From positions 1-16,561 of the forward strand of contig JABFWJ010000377.1 in assembly GCA_013362295.1 (NCBI GenBank): a stretch of 16,561 bases of DNA, read 5' to 3'. Origin of the DNA: Thermoleophilia bacterium (GTDB taxonomy: Bacteria > Actinomycetota > Thermoleophilia > Gaiellales > Gaiellaceae). A program made the translations under genes and the position numbers. Every line of letters begins with the position of its first letter. Within the stretch, counting starts at the first letter, position 1. Under the pieces are notes generated by a model. That model made no database searches, had not been told where the DNA came from, and worked only from the letters and a program-made list of their open reading frames with translations. Below, one piece after another: positions 1 through 5,680 of this stretch.

Positions 1-300
1 GATGTCCTCCGGCTCGTTCTGGAGGTCGCCGTCCATCGTCACGATGCTCGCGCCGCGGGCGCGCGCGAGCCCGGCATGCATGGCGGGGTGCTGGCCGAAG
101 TTGCGCTTGAAGCGGACGACCCGGACGCGCGGGTCGGCGTCGTGCAACTCGCGCAGGCGCGCGAAGGTGCCGTCGGTCGAGCCGTCGTCGACGAAGATCG
201 CCTCCCACGAGCTGCCGTCCAGGGACGCGGCGACCCGCCGGTAGAGCTCCTCGACGGCGCCCTCCTCGTTCAGCACCGTGACGACAACCGATACGTCCAT
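1..300 (-). CDS. Family 2 glycosyltransferase, N-terminal part (cut by left window edge)
   Basis: Reading the minus strand from ATG at 300 gives 100 open codons that run off the window. The translation shows a GT-A fold start: a VVVTVLNEE strand (residues 5-13), FVDDGSTDGT (36-45) that binds the nucleotide, RFKRNFGQHPAMHAGL (63-78), and the metal-binding DxD motif as MDGDLQNEPED (89-99). This order, with an RNFGQ block and DGDLQ, is typical of the DPM1/GtrB/ArnC-like branch, which transfers a sugar from a nucleotide donor to polyprenyl phosphate at the inner membrane face. Those proteins often carry C-terminal membrane helices, which would lie outside the window. The gene is divergent from the DUF402 run and has no Shine-Dalgarno sequence; a TAGGGT box ends 8 nt before the ATG. 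It could instead be an ordinary GT2 enzyme; the missing C-terminus would decide. Confidence 0.9.
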   Translation of the reverse strand, partial: MDVSVVVTVLNEEGAVEELYRRVAASLDGSSWEAIFVDDGSTDGTFARLRELHDADPRVRVVRFKRNFGQHPAMHAGLARARGASIVTMDGDLQNEPEDI

Positions 301-308
301 CTCACAAG

Positions 309-314
309 ACCCTA
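309..314 (-). promoter_or_regulatory. Possible -10 box of the edge glycosyltransferase
   Basis: The minus strand reads TAGGGT here, 8 nt before the ATG at 300. That would place the transcript start within a base or two of the start codon, i.e. a leaderless mRNA. No clear -35 hexamer is seen. It is supported mainly by the same arrangement recurring at other starts in the window. Confidence 0.3.
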
Positions 315-326
315 ACCCGCACTCCG

Positions 327-332
327 TAGAGT
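327..332 (+). promoter_or_regulatory. Possible -10 box of the DUF402 run
   Basis: TAGAGT lies 7 nt before the GTG at 340 (four of six matches to TATAAT) and no Shine-Dalgarno sequence lies between. This fits a leaderless transcript for the five-gene run 340-3622. No convincing -35 is visible, so confidence is limited. Confidence 0.35.
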
Positions 333-339
333 CGCCCAC

Positions 340-924
340 GTGCGCGCTGGCAACCCAGTGCTGTTGCGGAGCATCTACCGCGACGCAGTCCGCTTGTGCT
401 GGCCCCATCACTACGTCGGCGAGTGGGACGGCCGCCACGGGATGTACGTCCAGCCGGGGGCGCGCGGGAAGCTCGTGAAGCGCGCGCTCGACGGCGGGTA
501 CCTCGAGTTCTGGATCAGCGGCCGGCCGTCGTTCGACTGGACGTGGGAAGGCGCGCACGTGCTGCGCTTCATGCGACCGGGAGAGCGGCACACGGTGGAG
601 GTCTGGTGGGATCGCGACTGGCAGCTGACCGGCTGGTACGTGAACCTGCAGGCGCCGCTCGTCGTTCGCGGCTCGTTCTTCGACACGACCGATCATGCGC
701 TCGATATCGCGGTCGACGCCCGCGGACGCTGGGCGTGGAAGGACGAGGACGACCTCGAGCAGATGGTCGAACTGGGCGTGCTCTCGGCCGCGGAGGCCGA
801 AGAGGTGCGCGCCGAAGGCGACCGCGTGATCGCCGAGCGGCCCTGGCCGACGGGCTGGGAGTCGTGGCGGCCGCCGGAGGAGTGGAGGCCGCTGCCGCTC
901 CCGGAGGACTGGCATGTGGTCTGA
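340..924 (+). CDS. DUF402 family protein, copy 1
   Basis: A 194-residue protein starting at GTG 340, where homology to the family begins at once (PVLLRSIYRDAVR, residues 6-18). Family hallmarks are visible: YVQPG (36-40), the GWYVN motif (98-102), FDTTDHALDI (114-123), the acidic WKDEDDL block (133-139) and the C-terminal PWPTGWESWRPP tail. Known DUF402 members include FomD and staphylococcal Ntdp, which hydrolyse nucleotide phosphate bonds with metal held by Asp/Glu residues; the acidic blocks here are the likely metal ligands. A nucleotide phosphohydrolase role is inferred from family, and the substrate is unknown. Its 3' end overlaps copy 2 by 11 bp, so the two are probably translationally coupled. 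It is the first gene of a run of three DUF402 paralogues, an acetyltransferase and a transporter. Confidence 0.9.
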   Translation: MRAGNPVLLRSIYRDAVRLCWPHHYVGEWDGRHGMYVQPGARGKLVKRALDGGYLEFWISGRPSFDWTWEGAHVLRFMRPGERHTVEVWWDRDWQLTGWYVNLQAPLVVRGSFFDTTDHALDIAVDARGRWAWKDEDDLEQMVELGVLSAAEAEEVRAEGDRVIAERPWPTGWESWRPPEEWRPLPLPEDWHVV

Positions 925-1471
925 GGGCGACGTCGTCGTGCGGCGCGAGGTGCTGAACGACGGGCGTTGTTGGGCCCACTTCCCGGTCGTGGTCGTCCGC
1001 GACGAGCCCGAGCTGCTCGCCACGTACATCGCGGAGGGCACGCCGTTCTCGTTCCCGGACGGCGACTGGCCGATCGCCGGCGGGCGACATCCCTGGGCCG
1101 GGCGCGAGCGCTGGACCGGCCACGGCTGCCTGATGCTGCAGCGGCCGGGTGAGGCGCACGCGGTCTGGCTCTTCTGGCACGGCCCGGAGCGCGCGTTCCA
1201 CGGCTGGTACGTGAATCTCCAGGAGCCCTTTCGACGCCGGCCGGACGGCTACGACACGCAGGACCTCGAGCTCGACATCTGGGTGCCGTGCGAGGGCGGC
1301 TGGGTGCTGAAGGACGACGAGCTGCTCGATCTCCGTGTCCGCGAGGGCCGCTTCACGGAAGATCAGGCACGTGCCGCCCGCCGAGAAGCAGCCCGGGTCA
1401 CCGCCGCGCTCGACGCGGGGCGCCGCTGGTGGGACAACGCGTGGGCCGAGTGGCAGCCGCCTGTGGCGTAG
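914..1471 (+). CDS. DUF402 family protein, copy 2
   Basis: A 185-residue protein from ATG 914, which overlaps the end of copy 1. The N-terminus (MWSEGDVVVRREV) aligns with copy 3, and both share ELLxTxxAEGT a little further on. The family core is present: GWYVN (97-101), YDTQDLELDIWV (113-124) and the acidic LKDDELLDL block (132-140). The end is shorter than in its neighbours: the PWPTGWE tail is replaced by WWDNAWAEWQPPVA. A nucleotide phosphatase activity is inferred only from the family. Copies 2 and 3 look more like each other at the N-terminus than like copy 1, which suggests a later duplication of this pair. The stop codon lies inside the start region of copy 3. Confidence 0.88.
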   Translation: MWSEGDVVVRREVLNDGRCWAHFPVVVVRDEPELLATYIAEGTPFSFPDGDWPIAGGRHPWAGRERWTGHGCLMLQRPGEAHAVWLFWHGPERAFHGWYVNLQEPFRRRPDGYDTQDLELDIWVPCEGGWVLKDDELLDLRVREGRFTEDQARAARREAARVTAALDAGRRWWDNAWAEWQPPVA

Positions 1472-2066
1472 CGGCGACGTCGTCACGCTGCGCTTCCGGT
1501 CGATCGACGGGCGCTTCCATTCGGGCCGGCCGGTGCGCGTCGTCGAGCACACGCCCGAGCTGCTCGTCACGTTCATGGCGGAGGGGACGGTCGTGTCCGT
1601 GCCGATGCTCGTCGACGGCCGCGGCCTGCGCGACGTGCCGCTCGAGGAACGCTGGGCGCACCCGCGGACGTCGAAGCGCGCCCCGTGGAGCGGCACGGAG
1701 CTGATCCAGCTCTTCCCGCTCGGGCGCGCACACTCGCTCTGGATCGTGCGCGACCCCTCCCGCGGACTGCTCGGGTGGTACGTCAACCTCGAGGACGCGC
1801 ACGAGCTCGGTGACCGGACGATCACGACGCGCGACGGCGTGCTCGACATCTGGGTGCCGGCCGAGACCGGCGAGGCGGAATGGAAGGACGAACACGAGCT
1901 GGAGGCGGCGCTTCGGGCGGGCCGCGTCACCGCGACCGAGGCCTCGGCGATCCGCGCCGAGGGCGAGCGCGTGTGGCGGGAGCGCCCGTGGCCGACCGGC
2001 TGGGAAGACTGGCGGCCGCCCGGCTCGTGGACGACGCCGGAGTTGCCGCGCGCCTGGGATGCCTGA
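1461..2066 (+). CDS. DUF402 family protein, copy 3 (start uncertain, possibly CTG)
   Basis: About 201 residues with the full family core: ELLVTFMAEGT (33-43), GWYVN (105-109), TTRDGVLDIWV (122-132), WKDEHELEAAL (141-151) and PWPTGWEDWRPP near the end. The start is unclear. The frame is open from GTG 1335 and has GTG at 1371, but residues encoded there (for example EKQPGSPPRS) look like read-through of copy 2 in another frame. Family similarity begins exactly at LWRSGDVV, encoded from CTG 1461, which matches the MWSEGDVV start of copy 2. I therefore place the start at CTG 1461, giving an 11-bp overlap like the one between copies 1 and 2. GTG 1533 is the next conventional start but would remove conserved sequence. 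Function as for the other copies: probable metal-dependent phosphohydrolase, substrate unknown. Confidence 0.8.
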   Translation: MWRSGDVVTLRFRSIDGRFHSGRPVRVVEHTPELLVTFMAEGTVVSVPMLVDGRGLRDVPLEERWAHPRTSKRAPWSGTELIQLFPLGRAHSLWIVRDPSRGLLGWYVNLEDAHELGDRTITTRDGVLDIWVPAETGEAEWKDEHELEAALRAGRVTATEASAIRAEGERVWRERPWPTGWEDWRPPGSWTTPELPRAWDA

Positions 2067-2532
2067 GCTGCGCACCGTGCGGCTGCGGCTCGTCCCGCTC
2101 GCGCCCGCGCACGCGGACGCCTACGCGGCCTTCATGCCGGAGGAGGACGCGCGGCGCGAGACGGCCGAGTCGGCCGCGCACTGGGCGACGCACGGCTTTG
2201 GCCCGTGGGCCGTGCTCGAAGGCGAGCGCTTCGTCGGCTTCGCCGAGGTGCACTACGCGGGCGAGGGGATCGGCGGCATCGACCCCGTCGAGGTCGAGGT
2301 CGGCTGGGTGATCGGCGAGGACGACCGCAACCGCGGCTTTGCGACCGAGGCAATGCGCGCAGCGATCGCGGATGCATGGTCGCGCTCCGGCGCAGACCAC
2401 CTCGTCGCGTACATCCGGCCGGACAACGCCATCTCCCTGCGCGTGGCCGACAAGCTCGGCTTCCGGCTGCGCGGACCGGGCCGCGCGCGCTCAGGCGACC
2501 CCGTCGGCGTCTACGTGCTCGATGCCCCGTAG
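2059..2532 (+). CDS. GNAT family N-acetyltransferase (RimJ/RimL type)
   Basis: A 157-residue protein from ATG 2059, overlapping the end of DUF402 copy 3 by 8 bp. It starts TVRLRLVPLAPAHADAY, typical of RimJ/RimL-type GNAT enzymes. VEVGWVIGEDDRNRGFATEA (79-98) contains the acetyl-CoA pyrophosphate-binding Q/RxxGxA loop (RNRGFA), and PDNAISLRVADKLGF (121-135) is the usual helix and strand around the catalytic region. These enzymes transfer an acetyl group from acetyl-CoA to an amine; the substrate (protein N-terminus, small molecule or antibiotic) cannot be read from the sequence. Its length is normal for the family. It lies between DUF402 genes and a transporter, with an 11-bp overlap to the transporter, so it is co-transcribed. 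Confidence 0.9.
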   Translation: MPELRTVRLRLVPLAPAHADAYAAFMPEEDARRETAESAAHWATHGFGPWAVLEGERFVGFAEVHYAGEGIGGIDPVEVEVGWVIGEDDRNRGFATEAMRAAIADAWSRSGADHLVAYIRPDNAISLRVADKLGFRLRGPGRARSGDPVGVYVLDAP

Positions 2533-3622
2533 GGCGCCGACCCTCGCCGGGTTCTTCTCGCTCGGCCTCTTCTGGGGTGCGTGGGCGGCAGTTCTGCCGA
2601 GCGTGCAGGAGGCGACCGGGGTGTCCAAGGGCGCGTTGGGCCTCGCGATGCTCTTCGTCAGCGTCGGCTCGATCCCGGCGATGTTCCTGCTCGCGGCGCC
2701 CGCCGTCGATCGTTTCGGCGCGCGCGCGGTCGCGGTCGGGTGCGGCGTGTTCGCGATCGCGACCACGCTGCCCGGTCTCGCGACGACGCTTCCGGTGTTG
2801 ATCCTCGCGCTCACCTTCGCCGGGATCGGCTCGGGCCTCGTCGACGTCGCGATCAACGCCAACGTCGGCCGCATCGAAGCAGTGAGCGGCGCACGGCTGA
2901 TGCCGCTCGCTCACGGGACGTACTCGGTCGGCGTGCTCGTCGGCGCAGTGGCGGCCGGCCTCGCACGCAGCGCGGGCGTCGGGCGCGAGCCGATCCTGCT
3001 CGCGGTCGCGATCGTGATCGCGCTGACCGGTCTCTTCGTCGTCGGCGATACGGCGCGCGTCCACACCGAGCCCACCCGGGGCCTGCGCATCGCGAGCGGC
3101 CTGCTCGTGATCGGCTTCCTCGGCGCGGCCGCCTTCGTGGTCGAGGGCGGCATCGAGAGCTGGAGCGCGCTCTTCCTCGAACGCCAGCTCGACGCGAAGC
3201 CGGCGGTCAGCGGGCTCGGACCCGGGATCTTCGGCGCGTCGATGGCGCTCGGGCGCTTCCTCGGCCAGGCGGCGGGGCGCTTCACCGATCGCGTGCTGCT
3301 GGGCGGCGGCTCGGTCCTGGCCGCAGTCGGCTGCGCGATCGTCGCGCTCGCGCCGAACGCTCCGATCGGCCTCGCGGGCTTCGCGCTGGGGGGTGCAGGC
3401 ATCTCCCTCAACGCGCCGATCGTCTTCGGCGTCGCGGGCAGGCGGCCGGATGCCGGGACGGCGGTCGCGACGGTCACGACGATCGGCTACCTCGGCCTGC
3501 TCGTCGGCCCGCCGCTCGTCGGCGGCATCGCGCAGGCGACGAGCTTACGAATCTCGTTTGTCGCGCTGGCCGCGATCGCGGCCGCCGTTGCGGCGGCCGC
3601 GATCCGGCTGCGTCTCGACTAG
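2522..3622 (+). CDS. MFS transporter, YbjJ-like
   Basis: A 366-residue hydrophobic protein. I chose ATG 2522 because the first membrane segment (TLAGFFSLGLFWGAWAAV) follows immediately; upstream residues in this frame belong to the acetyltransferase gene read out of frame. The opening GFFSLGLFWGAW, the DRFGAR loop between helices 2 and 3 (63-68; a degenerate MFS motif A), and GSGLVDVAINANVGRIE (103-119) resemble the YbjJ-like MFS group. Roughly 12 membrane segments are expected, ending in an alanine-rich helix (AALAAIAAAVAAAAIRLRLD region). The substrate is unknown. It is the last gene of the run, overlapping the acetyltransferase by 11 bp, and is convergent with the efflux gene at 3637 with only 14 bp between stops. 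Confidence 0.88.
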   Translation: MPRRAPTLAGFFSLGLFWGAWAAVLPSVQEATGVSKGALGLAMLFVSVGSIPAMFLLAAPAVDRFGARAVAVGCGVFAIATTLPGLATTLPVLILALTFAGIGSGLVDVAINANVGRIEAVSGARLMPLAHGTYSVGVLVGAVAAGLARSAGVGREPILLAVAIVIALTGLFVVGDTARVHTEPTRGLRIASGLLVIGFLGAAAFVVEGGIESWSALFLERQLDAKPAVSGLGPGIFGASMALGRFLGQAAGRFTDRVLLGGGSVLAAVGCAIVALAPNAPIGLAGFALGGAGISLNAPIVFGVAGRRPDAGTAVATVTTIGYLGLLVGPPLVGGIAQATSLRISFVALAAIAAAVAAAAIRLRLD

Positions 3623-3636
3623 GCGTTGGTGGACCG

Positions 3637-5055
3637 CTACGCCGCGTTCTCGAGCGCCGGCTCGAGCGCGACGACGTCCGTCCTGGGGCGCCGCTTGATC
3701 GCGAAGGCTGCGCTCGCGCCGAACGCGACGACCGCGGCGCCCGCGTAGACGGCCGGGTTCATCCCGTCGACGTACGCAGTGCCCGAGGTGTAGCCGCCGA
3801 ACTGCGAGAACACCGATGCGAGGACTGCGACCCCGAGCACGCCGCCGAGCTCACGCACGGCGTTGTTCGCGCCCGAGGCCTGACCCTCTTCCTCGCCGCG
3901 CACCGACGAGAGCACGACGTTGGCGATCGGCGCGAAGAACATGCCCATCCCGATGCCGGAGATCGCGAACGGTGCGACCATGTCGGCGTAGGGCGTCGTC
4001 GGCGTCGACACGGCCGCGATCCACGCGAGCCCGGTCGCCTGGAGTGCGAGCCCGGTGCCGATGATCCGGTGAGCGGGAATGCGGTCGGAGAGGGCACCGG
4101 CGATCGGCGCCACGACCATCGGCATCGCCGTCCACGGCAGGATGCGCAGCCCGGACCCGAGCGGCGAGTACCCCTGCACAGTCTGGAAGAACTGCGCGAG
4201 CAGGAAGATCGAGCCGAACATCCCGAAGCTCATCAGCAGCGACGCGACGTTTGCGAGCGCGAACGTCCGGCTGCGGAAGAAGCGCATCGGCAGCATCGGG
4301 TGATCGGTGCGGAGCTCCCACGCGACGAACGCGGCCACGAGGAGCGCGCCGACGACGAGCGAGCCGACGATCTCGGTCGAGGCCCAGCCGACGGAGTTGC
4401 CGCGCACGAGGCCCCAGACGATCCCGAACAGGCCCGCGCTCGCGAGCGCGAGGCCCTGCAGGTCGACGCGCCCGAACGGGCCCTTCGTCTCGTCGAGCCG
4501 CGCGAGCGCGAGCGGCAGCAGCACGAGCCCGATCGGCACATTCAGCCAGAAGATCCAATGCCACGAGATGCCGTTGACGACGGCACCGCCGACGAGCGGC
4601 CCGAAGGCCACGGCGAGGCCGCTGATCCCGCCCCAGGCACCGAGGAACACGCCGCGGCGGTTCTCCGGCACCCCCGCGGAGAGGATCGTCAGCGTCAGCG
4701 GCATGACGATCGCACCGCCGAGGCCCTGCACCGCGCGTGCGGCGTCGAGGGCGCCGATCGTCGGCGCGAGCGCCGCCGCCGCGGACGCGAGCGTGAAGAT
4801 GCCCAGCCCGATCGAGAAGACGCGACGGCGGCCGAAGCGGTCACCGAGCGCGGCACCCGTCAGGAGCAGCACGGCGAACGTCAGCGTGTAGGCGTTCACG
4901 GTCCACTCGAGCCCGCTCAGGCCCGCGTGCAGATCGGTGCGGATCACGGGCAGCGCCGTCGTCACGACGAGGTTGTCGAGCGTGACCATGAAGAGGGCGG
5001 CCGAGGTGATCGCAAATGTCCACCAGGTCTTCGAGCTGCTTACTTTGTGAGTCAT
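3637..5055 (-). CDS. MFS drug-efflux transporter, DHA2 (EmrB/QacA) family
   Basis: A 472-residue integral membrane protein with the features of 14-TM proton-drug antiporters: LDNLVVTTALPVI in helix 1 (26-38), motif A GDRFGRRR (71-78), a motif C region with VAFGPLVGGAVV, and WHWIFWLNVPIG following it. Members of this family export lipophilic or cationic compounds across the inner membrane. I chose ATG 5055 over GTG 5058 because a GGAGGG Shine-Dalgarno sequence sits 5 nt before the ATG and too close to the GTG. It lies 41 bp downstream of a TetR-family gene on the same strand, the usual arrangement of a repressor with its efflux pump. Transcription probably comes from the tetR promoter, perhaps modulated by the hairpin in the gap. 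The drug or metabolite exported is unknown. Confidence 0.93.
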   Translation of the reverse strand: MTHKVSSSKTWWTFAITSAALFMVTLDNLVVTTALPVIRTDLHAGLSGLEWTVNAYTLTFAVLLLTGAALGDRFGRRRVFSIGLGIFTLASAAAALAPTIGALDAARAVQGLGGAIVMPLTLTILSAGVPENRRGVFLGAWGGISGLAVAFGPLVGGAVVNGISWHWIFWLNVPIGLVLLPLALARLDETKGPFGRVDLQGLALASAGLFGIVWGLVRGNSVGWASTEIVGSLVVGALLVAAFVAWELRTDHPMLPMRFFRSRTFALANVASLLMSFGMFGSIFLLAQFFQTVQGYSPLGSGLRILPWTAMPMVVAPIAGALSDRIPAHRIIGTGLALQATGLAWIAAVSTPTTPYADMVAPFAISGIGMGMFFAPIANVVLSSVRGEEEGQASGANNAVRELGGVLGVAVLASVFSQFGGYTSGTAYVDGMNPAVYAGAAVVAFGASAAFAIKRRPRTDVVALEPALENAA

Positions 5056-5060
5056 CACTT

Positions 5061-5066
5061 CCCTCC
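5061..5066 (-). promoter_or_regulatory. Shine-Dalgarno sequence deciding the efflux gene start
   Basis: The minus strand reads GGAGGG, 5 nt before ATG 5055. This spacing supports ATG 5055 rather than the in-frame GTG at 5058. It contrasts with the many starts in the window that have no such sequence. Confidence 0.75.
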
Positions 5067-5071
5067 GTTAC

Positions 5072-5100
5072 AAAAAAATGTGCTGTAGCTGTACAGTTAC
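5072..5100 (-). promoter_or_regulatory. Palindrome/hairpin plus T7 tract between tetR and efflux gene
   Basis: The 16-bp sequence 5085-5100 is a near-perfect palindrome (GTAGCTGTACAGTTAC, one mismatched pair) overlapping the tetR stop codon. On the minus strand the same region can fold as CTGTA-CAGC-TACAG (5096-5083), followed after 4 nt by seven T (5078-5072). It may be a weak intrinsic terminator or attenuator that lowers efflux expression, or a second operator. The stem is only 5 bp, so a strong terminator is unlikely. Confidence 0.35.
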
Positions 5101-5645
5101 GCCTCTTTGCAGCCGTCGAGCAGCCGCTGCGCCCACAGCTCGGCCGGATCGTTCAGGTTCATCGACGAGAGCACGTTCATCAGCATGCCCTTCGCGAAGA
5201 AGGCCGCGATCGTGGCCGGGTCCGCCCCGGACACGCGCTCGACGTAGGCGACCAGGTCGCCGTAGCCGTTCCGGACGACCTCGCAGATCTGCGGGTCGTC
5301 GCAGGCCGCGTACGACTGCATCTGCGAGCGCAGATAGACGCGGTCGCCCGCCAGGAGCTCGCCGTAGGCCTCGCCGATGGCGTGCAGGGCCTCTTCGCCC
5401 CGCTTGCCCTCGGCGGCCTGCTGGAAGCGCTCGAGCGTCTGCCGGAAGCAGCGCGCGACGACCGCCTTGAAGAGGGCCCTCTTCGTGCCGAAGAGCCGGA
5501 AGACGTACGGCTGCGAGATGCCGGCCCGGCGCGCGATCTCCTCCGTGGAGGAGCCGTGCAGGCCCTGCTCCGCAAAGACGACGAGCGCCGCGTCGAGGAT
5601 CTCGTCGCGCCGTTCCTCTTTCGACTTCCGTTCCGTCGAGACCAT
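5097..5645 (-). CDS. TetR-family transcriptional repressor
   Basis: A 182-residue protein from ATG 5645. The N-terminal DNA-binding domain is clear: EERRDEILDAALVVFAEQG (10-28), then the helix-turn-helix with TEEIARRAGISQPYVFRLFG (34-53) and TKRALFKAVV. The rest is an all-helical ligand-binding domain of normal size that shows no family-specific motif I can name. TetR proteins bind palindromic operators as dimers and release them when a small ligand binds. The gene precedes the DHA2 efflux gene on the same strand, so it most likely represses itself and the pump until the pump substrate appears. A perfect inverted repeat lies inside its own promoter, supporting autoregulation. No Shine-Dalgarno sequence precedes the ATG and the predicted transcript start coincides with it. 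Confidence 0.93.
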   Translation of the reverse strand: MVSTERKSKEERRDEILDAALVVFAEQGLHGSSTEEIARRAGISQPYVFRLFGTKRALFKAVVARCFRQTLERFQQAAEGKRGEEALHAIGEAYGELLAGDRVYLRSQMQSYAACDDPQICEVVRNGYGDLVAYVERVSGADPATIAAFFAKGMLMNVLSSMNLNDPAELWAQRLLDGCKEA

Positions 5646-5651
5646 GTCGGT

Positions 5652-5680
5652 AAGTTAGTGATTACTCACTAGTTTGTCAA
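5652..5680 (-). promoter_or_regulatory. tetR promoter (-35 TTGACA, 17 bp, -10 TAACTT)
   Basis: On the minus strand a consensus TTGACA (5680-5675) is followed by exactly 17 bp and TAACTT (5657-5652). The -10 box ends 6 nt before ATG 5645, so transcription should start at or next to the start codon. The promoter overlaps the last codons of the aminotransferase gene. It is the best promoter visible in the window. Confidence 0.7.

Noticed and set aside
569..1930. Open frame of 453 codons on the minus strand opposite the DUF402 genes
   Set aside because: It has a biased Ser/Arg/Pro composition and no recognisable domain; the DUF402 frames explain this DNA.
5056..5058. GTG at 5058 as the start of the efflux gene
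   Set aside because: The GGAGGG ribosome site is only 2 nt from it, whereas ATG 5055 has 5-nt spacing.
2581..5088. An 835-codon open frame on the plus strand spanning the MFS gene and the antisense of the efflux gene
   Set aside because: It is arginine- and aspartate-rich, low-complexity sequence with no domain, and it overlaps two genes with clear membrane-protein motifs. Long spurious frames are expected in GC-rich DNA.
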